A DNA stretch of 64,000 bases, from contig BDGG01000010.1 of assembly GCA_001949185.1 (NCBI GenBank), positions 815,773-879,772 on the forward strand, written 5' to 3'. This stretch comes from Ramazzottius varieornatus (lineage: Eukaryota; Tardigrada; Eutardigrada; Parachela; Ramazzottiidae). Position 1 is the stretch's first letter; every line of letters starts with the position of its first letter. The position numbers and the translations under genes are program-made. Under the pieces are notes generated by a model. That model saw nothing but the letters and a program-made list of their open reading frames with translations. It did not search any database and had not been told where the DNA came from. Of the stretch, positions 32,376-43,658 are shown piece by piece.

Positions 32376-33019
32376 GATTTTGTTGCGTTCATATGCCCAC
32401 GTCTCAAATTTTCCTCAGCCGTTGACTGGGACGAAAACTATTCGGCGGTTTCTTCCAGGTAGAACAAGACTTGGGAATGTTAATTTTTGAAGGTAACTTG
32501 GCAAAGAATGGTCTTGACTTTCTGGACAAATGACTGTATGAATGAAAGAAGTGTTCCTGTGTCACTCGCGAGGCAGTACGGTGCATTTGGCGCCGCTAAT
32601 CATTAAGCATCCTAAACAATCATTTCTATGGTCTGGACAAACATGCAGGTCAACATCGGGTCTGTTCCCGAGACTGTGGGTAAAAGTCTTATGAGCTGCC
32701 ATGTCCAAAGACTCCAAGCTCAGCAGTGGCCAATTACCACATGTTTGCTAATTGCCTGTTCTATGTCTGTCTCCATATGTCGCTGACAATCAAGCCCCAC
32801 ACTCCCAACAGCGCCTTTTCCTCATTAAGAAAAATGAACAAATTAATTACCAATAAGAAGAACACAATGTCGTGCTTGGATTAGCACTCCCTTCGATGTC
32901 CCACCGCCAGTGCTCCTGATGATATCTCGTTCATGGCAGACTTGATCACATGCTCTGATTAATCACGTCCGAGAATAGATCAAGCCAAGGAAGGAACAAA
33001 CCGAGGTGGAATATTTGAG

Positions 33020-33090
33020 ACGTGGGCAAATGAATTGAATCAGATCGTTTTTCCTAGTGGCGTACACTCTCTGCTAACAAGAATGAGATC
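33020..33090. repeat. Short hairpin element, left-half intergenic copy
   Basis: ACGTGGGCAAATGAATTGAA, CAGATCGTTTTTCCTAGTGG and CGTACACTCTCTGCTAACAA match the left arm and loop of the family. The right arm is not obvious. Confidence 0.55.
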
Positions 33091-33533
33091 TTGCGCGAGT
33101 TGGACAGCGACCTTGTTTAGTCTAATTGCCCTCGTCCCATACAATGGATTAAATGGTGCTCGCGGCTCAAATGTACATTTTTAATCTGAGGAAAAGCTCG
33201 GCTTAACAACGCGCACACACGTGAGGGTATCAAGAAGGAACACGGGTTACGTGACAAGGTGCAGGTACGAGACTGATTCGTACATTCAAATTTAAAGGTC
33301 GTCAAGACCCACTTCAATAATATCATAATTGCAAATGTAAGGTGGGAGCTTCAAGGTGATACAGAAATTGCAATGAGGTAAGCGGAGGATGTAGAGGAGG
33401 ATACTGGTGGAGTGGGTAGATAAGAGGAGGAAAATTAGCGAGGGACCGTGCGCGCGAGATCAAATTTCCAACGTTGCATGAGAGGGTAATTTCCGGTTAA
33501 TTTTGCTGCATGGAAATGAGCTGTGGCTTCCAG

Positions 33534-35132
33534 TTACTCCGTTTTGAAATACACATTGGGGTTTTGAAATGCCTTCGACGTCATATGGATAACAGAGCCG
33601 TTCTCGCGAGATTGCTGGGGAACCTGCATCTGCTGCATGCGAAAGTCGTTCTCCGACTGACCGTAGACGGGACGCTGCTTCAGGTCTTGCAGGCTGAGGT
33701 GTCGCATGGAGTCGGCCGAGTTTTGTACAGCACAGGTGGGACCACTGTTTTGGTTGACTGCTTCGCTGATGCTGGTGTTGTTAGCGTTACCCACAGTTAG
33801 CGGACTGAGGTCGTGATCGTGGGAGTCGTCATCCAGGTCGTCCAGATGCGCCTGATCGCTGGAAGCACAATTCGAACCATTTGGAGTCGACCTGTAAAAT
33901 CGAAACAATAAACAATCGTGTTCAAAACAAGACGGAAAAAAATCGCAGAATGCCGATAACTGGAAGCCTGGGCAAACAATACGTATAATTTTGTCAGTCT
34001 AAGTGGCGCACACCTTCAGCTAAAAACAACGAGGACGTGCGCCACTTCGTGTAACCATCTTGTACAGTACGCTCCGTTTGTTCATCATTCTCCCAACTTG
34101 ATTTTCAGGACGGAAAACAATCGCTTTTTCTGCATTATACTGTTCGAGGACTAAAATAGCCTGTTATTGAATGGCCGAACCATAATATTATTTAATACAA
34201 CAAAAAGAGCCATTCGCATTGGTACGAAATATCGTAAATAAATCTGGAAAGGTAGGGTAGCATTTCTTTACAGCAACAGATGGTTAGTTAGCGCAATCGG
34301 GATGAGTGTTTACTGGACTGGTCACTCGTCTATCCAAAACTTTTTTCCACCAGGAAAAATAAAAATATTATTTTAAAATGATTATCGATTTCCTGGTGTA
34401 GTGTACAAGACACCTGTCAATCATAACTTACCGGCCGCCATCTTTGCCTTCCGATGCGCGATCACGTTGACGTCGGTTCTTGAACCAATTGGATACCTGT
34501 GTGGTCGTCAGACCAGTCTTCTCCGCAAGCTCCCGCTTCTCCCTCGGGGATGGATAAGGGTTCGCTCGGTACCAGTCCTTCAAACAACTCCGGCTCCTCT
34601 CCTTGAAGCAGTAGCTGGTCTCTTCGCCATCCCAAATGGTTCTTGGCAACGGGAACTTTCGGCGAACCCTGTATTTGCCCACAGCGCCCAGTGCGCGACC
34701 CCGCAGTTTCTCCGCTTCATTATAGTGGGCCTTCAGCCACAGCTTCTGCAGTTCGTTGTGGGACTCCGGACTGAAATTGTGGTTCTCCAACAAAGCGTAC
34801 AGCGCCTTGTATTCCTGATGAGCAAAAGCCAGGTGCGCTTTAGCCTTCAGGACACTTTCGTGTTTTTGGATCTCATAATTGGATGGTAAGGTCCACAAGA
34901 AGGAGTTCAACGGGGCGTAGTCTCCGGACCGTAGACAACGTTCTTGGAGGACGGTGCACAAGACGTTAATCTGGTCGAGGGAGTAATTGATGTAAGCATC
35001 GTTGGGATCGTTGAGGCGAGGCTGGTGGTGAGTGTGGTTGGGATAGGGTATATAGGAGCCGGAATGTGCTGCCGTGACGATCCGTGGCATCAGGTCAGCC
35101 ATTTTCTCGGCGTAATCGGATTCCCAGGTCAT
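33534..35132 (-). CDS. SIX1/2: SIX1/2-class homeobox transcription factor (sine oculis class)
   Basis: This is a DNA-binding developmental regulator that partners Eya. Two exons (34432-35132 and 33534-33891, joined in phase) give 352 aa. The SIX domain spans about residues 50-163 ([13 protein letters not shown], then [16 protein letters not shown] and [20 protein letters not shown]). The homeodomain covers about 164-224 ([20 protein letters not shown], then [18 protein letters not shown]). It has the SIX-type Lys in WFKNRRQ. The [15 protein letters not shown] segment assigns the SIX1/2 subclass rather than SIX3/6 or SIX4/5. The N-terminal part before the SIX domain is longer than in vertebrate SIX1. 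The C-terminus is His/Asp-, Gln- and Asn-rich without clear motifs. The single intron contains a hairpin repeat. Confidence 0.96.
33965..34055. repeat. Short hairpin element in the SIX1/2 intron
   Basis: CTAAGTGGCGCACACC and, about 30 nt on, GACGTGCGCCACTT form complementary arms; the loop TTCAGCTAAAAACAAC resembles other copies. Confidence 0.72.
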
Positions 35133-38100
35133 CCGAGAACGTTAGTGTCCAAGTGTCAGATCAAAAGGCGCGCAGGCCTGCAAGCTGTAAGTTTTCCAAT
35201 GCTGGATATGACTTGCAGATGTGAAGTCGGAAACCGTTTCGGCCGATATTTGAGAGCTCACTAGTCAGCAGTCAAAGTCAACTAGGTTCATCATCAACTA
35301 AACGTTGCGCTCTTTGTGTATACTGTGCGCCAGTAAGTACGGGTACCCCGTCCAATGTGTATCTAGCATCTTAATGCAAAGTGTGTATAGTCAGCAGAAG
35401 CTAGGCGGAGGAAAGAAGAGTAGCTGAGGCCTGACATTCTGACTGCATGGCTGCTATCGCTGAATCAGAGCGCCAGGAGGAGCTTCTCAAGTGCCCGGGC
35501 TCATATACCGGAATCCATCAATGAGTTATGGTTGACAGATAGGCACGTAGGACACGCCGCACCATCTACCTTCTCTTCATAGATTTCACTCAACTCGCCC
35601 CTTCTTCAACATCCATTCCGTTTCATGCCGACCAGTCCACTCAAAACTAGCCTTCCCAAACCCAAAACTGCCAACCCCGAGGTGAAGCTTCTGAACTTAC
35701 AACCAACAGCCCGCAGAAAAGACATTCTTACGTCAAGGTCCCGAGGTTCACATCGGGAGTTACACCGGGGAAAAACCAATTCTCCGTGTAGCTATACAGC
35801 CCTGAAATATTCGTGGGTGTTTTTTCGGTCCTCCCATTTGAGTCTCATCGCAAGTAAGGTGATCATTCGGGTGGATCATGCCAGAATTCGAATCTTCATT
35901 TCTGTGCGCTTCTTTTGTGCTTGGCTGTAATTCCGGGGATCAAGCCTCGAAATTTGGCTGCGCGTTAAAGGATGGCACCTTTAACAAGAAGACAGTTAAA
36001 AATGTACTCTTCACATGCTTGCAGATATTTCCGATGCCATCCCTCCAATTCGACTTGTCTGTCAGAGCACTCGCTGATAATGATGATTGACAGCGACGAT
36101 CGCCATCAAATCATGTCGTTTGCTAAACTTAGCCTATTGCTCCGGCATATGGCGCACCCTTCTCATGCACATGCGCATACAGCAAACGTCCGCGAGAAAT
36201 ACTGCTTGGCCCAACGAGATTCTAACACTTGATTTATATCTAAGCACATGTTTAAAGACGCTAATCGAGATAATAAACTATCGATACAGTACTTCAAGCA
36301 ACCATTAAAACACGTAAAGTGTGTTGAATATCCTTCTTGAAGAAAACACTTTGAAAAGTGCCGCTGACTCAGCAGCGCCAAAGGTTACACACAACGACCC
36401 ATCAAAATCACGTCTGAATTTCAGGTACCTCCTTTTGTAAATTCAAGTTTGATCCGCCCATCAGAATAGTTTAAGAGAAAAGTCATGCGTTAAAAATGAA
36501 CGTTGTCCAGAAATATGGAAGAATAATTTTCCGCAGGCAATCTGAAAAAATGCGACAAACGGCATACTAATTGAACACGATTGTCATCTCAAATGACGCA
36601 CGTTTCCATTGTTTTCAACAGCAAGAGTGCGCAACTGGGGAAAACGATCATGTCTGAGTCGTCTGCCGAGGTCCTAAATATTCCAGCACACTGCTTTTGG
36701 CAAACGTGGAATCCTTTCGAGCCAGATAAGAGCATTTTTTGGACTGACAACGAAGATACGCGGACTCGAGATCGCCATAGTCTGGTTAGCGCGATCAGTC
36801 TGGGCCTTAATTATGTCTAACGAGGAACGCAAGCAAGCAATTTGCCTTCATTTTTTGTCCATTAGACTTTGAGTAATCCCGAACTAATGTTTGGATGGAA
36901 GAAGAAGTACAAGAGCAAACTTCTGGCCATGTGCGCAGACAGATAGAGACGAAGTGTAAACAAAAGGGGGAAGTACGCGGAGTACAGTAAGGTCCACTAT
37001 CCAGGAAGTGACTGTCAAGTGATGTCGGCGGCAGTGAGATCATGGCCAACTGGCGCCTAAATCATTTGGCTGATAAACAAACGTGTACATTGTCGACTGA
37101 CCATCATCCGTTCATCGTGGCAGCTCCTTAAAGTGCTTTTAGGGGATTGTGCCTTGACTTGAATGAAGGCATATTCAGAGATTACTACGTTGTACAAACT
37201 TCGCTCCTCAATCAACAGGCAAACAACGCCTCGATTCATTGGCAGTGACGCTTACCGGTCACTTCGGTCTGTAAATCTACAGACGGTAGCTCAAAATGAC
37301 TGAGCCGCAGACAAGGACAAAAGTGGCTGCAGTCATGTTGACATTTGGTTGCGGATCTGTCTGTGTGTATTTTCACAAACCGGAATGAATTCCTCCAACT
37401 GCATTAGCTTCCTTCCCTTCTTGGCTTCTGCGCCACTTGAAAACTTTTGCCTTTTACTTCCTTGTTCAGAAATCCAGACTGACCACTCTGCCTTTTCAAC
37501 GAAGGCAAGTGTCCGCAGGTTACACACCCGCTGTGCCAGATAACTTTTAATGGCTTTGGAGACTTGCCTTTGATCAGCCACGCAGAGCATCAAGAAGGAG
37601 GGAGATTGCCTTTGCTGGACACTACTGGCTAAGATAGCAACAGCACCCCGAGTCAACTTGACTTTACAGCCTACGCAGTATGAACTGTCCTGTTGTGAGA
37701 AATGGCAGGAAGATTGACCGGCCGAAGCTCGACTAGACTCGCCGACGTCGAATTAAACGAGCGGTACTAACTTGTACTGTCCTCGGACCTATTGCTCTAG
37801 CATCCTTCTACTGCAACTGGACAGCCATGTTGACATAAGCAGCTGAAACCCATCCATCAAGCTCAAATTTCACTCCATGGTTCAAGCTGAGAAGGAAACT
37901 CGATATGAGCGTGGGATACAAGCCATTTTTGCCCTTCAAACGTAGGCGCGTTCGTGCCATCAACAGGAATTCCCTCATGCGCGCGCATCGAGATGAGAGC
38001 GAGGCCACAACACCAGCTCGCTCTTCCACCGCGTTGTCGCGACCTGACTTGACATACTATACTGCCTGCCACACATATTCCTGACCAAGACGCCCTGACA

Positions 38101-40250
38101 CTTCTCCTCGTTAGCTCGATGAACGTCTAATTGAAGTAATCTTTCGCGCCCTCTTGAAACAAAAACTGAGCGTCAATCAGGCCACGCCATCCACTATTAG
38201 AGAACCCAAGGAAAACTAGAGTCGAGCATCACAGTATCGAAACTCCACCTTCTTCGTTTTATTCAGACCTGAGGCTAATTCTAGAGCGTAGAAATTAATT
38301 GGGCACTATCAGTCTATTTTCTACGAAACGCTTCGCACACCAAAGCCAGAGGGATGTGCTACTGGCGAACCGGGAAGTCCCGCAAGACCAGACCACGCAG
38401 GTGCGGGAGCATTGGTTGCAAGATTGGTGAAGAGCTCTTTCTAATCAAGGTAGGTGCAACCATGATTAGGACTGAAAGAAAGAAGCGATAGCTGCACGCG
38501 CTGACAGGCCAAGCAATTACATTAACCACGCAATTTAATCTGGCTAGCCGCAACATTCGATCCGTTTTTAAGACTACCAGGAGTAAACAATGACGCGTTT
38601 GAGGGATATTACTTTTCCTGGTGAAGCCTCCTGATCAACCTAAACTTGTATTGTATCAACAGTATGGAATATCATCATCTGACATTTTGGCACCCTTCGT
38701 TTCCATGAACAGCCATTTGTAACAGCCGGCACTTGTCGCTTCATGTTCCTCAGGTTCCCCGGCTCCTTCCGTACCGCAAATGGCGGAAGAAGATACACAC
38801 TGACGTGCAACGCGATATGCTCCAAGCAGTATTCGACACTGTGTTGATGCTTGCGTACCAAGCGTTTTTCACGCTATGCTTCCTGACAAGCGTGTGTCGC
38901 ACAAATTAATCTCCGTGTTCAGCCCCATTTGTCAAGCCATTCTTGGCCTAAAGCTTGTGCGCAAGTTAAACGTGCATCTAATTGTGGAGCCCAAAAATGC
39001 TCGGAATTTCGTGTGAGTGACAGTATGTTTGTCCATTAAATCTAATGGCTGAATATTTGGCTCGTTAGAACCCACAAACGTATCGTGGTACGGTGCAATC
39101 ACGACAAAACGCAGACGTCCGTATATTCCTACGCAGTCAAGAGAAAGACACGGAAAACGTGAGCCAGTTATGACAGCGACATTATTACAGAGTGGGCGAA
39201 GCAACGAATCACCGGCATCACTTTGACGACATTCACCGGTAGGCGGCTTTTCACCGGGGCAGCGGGGAGAGACTTGTACGACAAAGCTGTTCGCGGACAT
39301 ACGCCACAAAAATAGCCATTTTGAGACAGTATTCTATGAGCGTTGTGACCGTGGTCTGTGGGTGTACATCTGGACATACAGCTGCATGTTGACTACCGTT
39401 TGCTACGTTTGCTTACGAGAAACCCAGGCGCATCAAACCCAAACGAATTTAATCTACGAGATACACGAATGCTGCGCTGCGTTGCTGCTAAAATCGACCA
39501 AGAGGGTGAAGTCGAACAATAACAGTGCAAAATATGGTTCAAAGTGTGTCGAGTTTGAGAAGGGTGGTGAAGGACCAAGTAAGCAAGCTGAAGTCGTTAT
39601 TTAACTTGTTAAGCAATTTGCCAGTGCGCGCGTCTAAAGTTACAGCTGTTTGGTGTGGACGAACTCGATATCTATGCAAAATTCTATGTTGTTCGCTTTG
39701 ACAGAGCTAGGAAGCCAGCATAAAGCCCCGTGAAGTTAAAACAGGCCACTGTGTGCTTTATCGATGGATGCTGTTTGAGGTTTCAGGCTTCTCCATTTTC
39801 ACCACGATGGCAATATTGCTTCACTCTTCACCTCTCAAACAAGGAAGGTCTCTATTGTGTTCAATGCAGCCGGTTCTAAGCAAGGCCATCTCCCATTTCA
39901 TGCCGCTTAATTCCCAGCCGACAATCATTATATAAACACCGAAACTTCATGAAAGTAAAGTCAGTTTGTACAAGTCAGATGAATGTGTCACGTTTGACGA
40001 CAACCTCGTGAGCTCAAGGTACTAACACACTGTCTCGTAAGTACCACCATCTGCCTCCATCCTTCCCGTCACCAGCCGTTATGAATCCCTTCTTGGAAGC
40101 CTGGCAACACGGAAAAGCTAGCGCTTGACCACGAAACGACACGACAAAGTTATTCACGGAACCAAAATATGATCACTGATTTTCTAGACCGACAGAGTTT
40201 CAAAGGTCACCTTGATCAAGTCATAAATAACAAACAACTCGAAGTTTAGA
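35133..40250. other. Gene-poor stretch, possible regulatory DNA near SIX1/2
   Basis: About 5 kb with no gene I can support. Open frames at 37333-37656 (-), 37855-38090 (+, WFKLRRKLDMSVGYKPFLPF) and 38932-39309 (-) were inspected and not assigned. A decayed hairpin copy lies at 36575-36652. Its position upstream of a SIX1/2 gene makes enhancers plausible, but no site is demonstrated. Confidence 0.45.
36575..36652. repeat. Decayed hairpin element
   Basis: CAAATGACGCACGTTTCCATT, TGTTTTCAACAGCAAGAGTG and CGCAACTGGGGAAAACGATC align to the family with many changes. Confidence 0.4.
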
Positions 40251-42336
40251 ATGTTATTCTATACCGTTTTCAAATTTTGTTTATTGCGCTTGGTTGTGTT
40301 CCTTTATTCCGCATCTCGACCGTGTACAGCTCTGACACCCTTCACGGGATCTGGTAAGAAACAAAAACCAACCAGCTAGAAAAGATGTTAGCACGAGCTA
40401 CGCGCAAGCAAATATGCAGTTGAGACTCGCATTTCCGAAACTGGGTTTTCACAAAAATACCTAATATTCTTCCCTTTCCAAAATACAGCACCAACGTTCG
40501 ATAGATTTCTGGGGGATACGGCCCTTGATCTGCACGGAAAAGAGGCGCAAACACCGGAGGCAACAACAGCTCGGCCAGAGCACAAGCCAGCAGGTGGCGC
40601 TGTTGCAGAGTTTCTTCAGAAAACCCATCTTCTCGCGCGAACTAAGTTCACGGCTGTGGAAAAACTAAGATCGCACGTTCGTTCAGAATACGAACGCCTG
40701 TCTGACGGCACAAAAGAGTTAGCCATGCTCACCGAGGCCCTCAAGAAAGCATTGACGGCAGCTGAAACCGAACTGTCCACGAGCAGCAAACTCAAAGCCG
40801 TTGAAAATCGGTAACATTTTGACGGCACTCGTTCAAGTTCAAGAAAGACAGATGTCCAAATGGTTTGTTCGGAGTACAGGAAAGACCAAGTCGACGAAGG
40901 ACTCGACTCGCTTCACAGCAACATCTCGGAAATTGTGAGCCAGCAGTTTACAATCTCGCGCGAGGTGGCGGACCTCGGAATGCTGGATGCGAAGACTATC
41001 CGCCAGTTCGTTGTACCGACCCTATTTCAAGCTGTGAGTTGAGCAGGTGCGTTCCCAAGCGTAAAGTTTACACGAGAACTTTTTACGACCCTCGACCGAA
41101 ATTTTGGGGTGTTGCATTAACCGCTGTAAAGTATCGTTGTTTCAGGAGCAATTACAAGAAGAATTCGCCAGATTTCCTCAACTTCTACAAGAACAGTTCC
41201 TGACCAAGAGCAAATTCTTCGACGAACTGCGTAAACATCGGAATTTCCTTCAACTGAAAGCAGCATCACTGGTATGTTAAAAAGAAATTAAGTCTAGATT
41301 GATGGCTGTATCGGCTTTAAATTCCCAGGTTGCGTGGTTCTGTCGTCACTTCCGGTCGGTCAGATAATATGCCCGAATTTCTTGTGCCATTCCAGACTTT
41401 TTACTACGTTGATATCCTCCTTATATTAATATAATACTGTATTATCATAATATCGTGCCGTTTGTTGAAGTACACGGAGCCAAAGACTCCGTACACAAAT
41501 CCCTTCCGCGCCACTGATATGGAAAGTCTGGTTCAAAGTCATCTGGACCTGTTAGCACGGAATAAGCTCTCCGACATCAACTACGCCTCGGATGCATGTG
41601 GCGCCACCGTCGTGCGAACCGTCAATAGCACCGGAGCTCCCAATAACGACCCCGCCCTGATGTTGTCAGACACAGTCGTACCCGGTCACGCCTGGTCCTT
41701 CCTCGAGCTTCCCGCTTCCATCTTGGTCAAGCTATGCCTTCCAATACGGATAAACAAGATATCGCTAGAACACATTATAGGATACTTCCCGGAAATGCAC
41801 TTGACGGAAGCGGCACCGGCGGACTTTGAAATCTGGGTACACGTACGAAGAGAAATTATGGGACACTAAAAATTATGGGACAGGCGGAATGGCAAAATGG
41901 AAATTCAACCGTAGAAAAGTGTCGGAAAGTACATCAGTGTGAATCGGTCAAGTACGTACGTGGTTCCGTGCCGCCGTAGCGAAAAGACCTGTCCCATAAT
42001 TTTTATTGTCCCATAATTTTTATTGTCCCATAATTTTCCATCGTGCGTATACGTCAGTGAATTGTATATTCGAGTTTACGTCTGATGCGCAGCTTTCAGG
42101 GATATTCGGGACGAGTGGACCTGACGCCCTCGCTTTTGCTCAAAGAACGTTTCGACAACACCGGCCATTCTTTGCAAACCTTTTCGGTGGAGAACGAGAG
42201 GCAACTTGAGCATAGGTTCGTCGAGCTGAAGATCCTCAAGAACCACGGAAACCCTTGCAAAACCTCTGTGTATCACTTTCAAGTGTATGGTGTGCCTGCA
42301 AATGAAACCCTAGAGCGATATAAAATTGGAATATGA
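40251..42336 (+). CDS. SUN-domain protein with N-terminal signal/anchor and coiled coil
   Basis: SUN proteins sit in the nuclear envelope or ER and bind KASH partners. Exons are 40251-40353, 40489-40810, 40880-41033, 41146-41271, 41471-41836 and 42100-42336, giving 435 aa with all phases consistent. The first exon encodes a hydrophobic stretch right after the start (LFYTVFKFCLLRLVVFLYSA), read as a signal peptide or signal anchor. Residues about 75-235 are charged and helical, a probable coiled coil. The C-terminal SUN domain starts near LARNKLSDINYASDACGATV. It includes ALMLSDTVVPGHAWSFLE, then EHIIGYFPEMHLTEAAPADFEIW, and ends with RFVELKILKNHGNPCKTSVY. The typical nucleoplasmic N-terminal domain of SUN1/2 is absent, recalling SPAG4-type or ER-type SUN proteins. 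Intron 5 is almost entirely a MITE. Confidence 0.88.
41837..42052. mobile_element. MITE-like element, copy 2, occupying SUN intron 5
   Basis: The left end GTACACGTACGAAGAGAAAT and the right end ATTTTCCATCGTGCGTATAC are imperfect inverted repeats. Near the right end TGTCCCATAATTTTTAT is repeated in tandem. It is about 216 bp of a 263 nt intron (41837-42099). Its first bases GTACAC are also the splice donor. The interior is homologous to 20874-21080. Confidence 0.78.
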
Positions 42337-43658
42337 TTCCCGACAAATTTCCGGTTTGAATGGTGAGAGCCGCATTTGTGATAACATTGCAAGATTACTA
42401 CAGATCTTAAACTCCCCGCAGCCATGTTCCCAATGAAACTATGATGACTGTTTCTTTCCTCTGGTGACAGCAGAAACCGCGTCATCGATCAAAGCGTCTA
42501 TGAGATCCATTTGAAAATTAAAACTATCTGAAGTTGCCTTCTCTAGAACGTGAGTACTGGCGTACTTATCTGGTATTATCGGGTTCCTCATGTGTTCCTT
42601 ATATGCGTGTTATTCTCTTATATTCCAAAAACAGACAAAAAGCTCAGCAGCAACATGATTTTGTGGAAAAACTGTCCACATTTGCACCGGGTAAAACTGT
42701 AAACATCACTCTTGCCATAGGAAATCGATTTCGGTGTACGATGTACGCTGACTGGCGAAGTAAAAAATGGAAATCAGGAACTAGCACCAAGATTTTTGGG
42801 TCTAGCGTGACGACTTTCGAGAGGTTCTTGTATTGTATACGTAGAATACTACGCAGCATGGCGACAGCAGGAAGTCTCAACACGGCTCCTCGCGCGAAAT
42901 TTTATCTTTACCCCGAACTATAATGAGTCCTTTCAGCCCGGGGCGTCGAGTTACTAATTAATTGTGGGTAATATGAAAAGGGGAGCAACGTGTGGTTCTC
43001 CGTGGTTGCCTATACAATCAAGAGGGATTTGCCATTTTCTGCTCCAACACGCCTGCGGGAAAAGGAGGGCGGCATCTGAGAAGCTAGCTGTTGCCGAACA
43101 AATAGCCCTACATACGTTGCGTTACAAGATCCCCCCTTCCCCCGGTTCCGCTTTTTTCACAAATCCATTTCCATGTCTATACAAACAAAAACTTTGCCTT
43201 TCTTCCCTGCACGCATACAGTCTTCACATTGTAACTTTGTCATTCTTCCTTACGGGATGAGCAAGTCTGTACGTACACACACGCGGAAAATCTCACTTGC
43301 ATCCACTTTCCATCAACATGATTTTTTCACACATCTCTCCGCTTACTGAATATTTGATCACCCCATTACCACTTTAGCTGGATGAGATATTCCCAATTCG
43401 GCCTTTTCCGGCAATGCCCGCCTTCACCCGAAAGTTGGCTTATTTTAGCATATCTAATTTCCGGCTGCCCGCGGACAATATCTCACCACGCTATCCTTCC
43501 CCGCATTGATTGTGTTTCTACCACCATGTAGTCTAGCTCATATGAAATGCATCTCAGAACAGTTTCGTTATGAAAAAATTTCACATTGTTGTGTCTTGTG
43601 CGGGTTTCTGACCTGCTAAGGTTGCACTTCCGGTAAGCATCTGTTCCGTCATCCCAAA
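42337..43658. other. Intergenic stretch between SUN and UNC93-like genes
   Basis: A plus-strand frame at about 42645-42923 (DFVEKLSTFAPGKTVNITL, then FRCTMYADWRSKKWKSGTST) might be an exon behind a CAAAAACAG acceptor. I cannot find its partners. The stretch 43130-43330 is pyrimidine-rich on the plus strand. Confidence 0.4.

Larger units (their letters stand above)
30926..33533. other. Intergenic stretch between coronin and SIX1/2
   Basis: No convincing gene. It holds two hairpin-family copies (32290-32375 and 33020-33090). A 111-codon minus frame at 31433-31768 has composition unlike a conserved protein and no splice support. Confidence 0.5.

Noticed and set aside
33510-33800. Plus-strand frames over the SIX1/2 coding exons, and similar antisense frames over CCT8, OATP and Psq exons
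   Set aside because: They are shadows of the strongly supported minus-strand genes.
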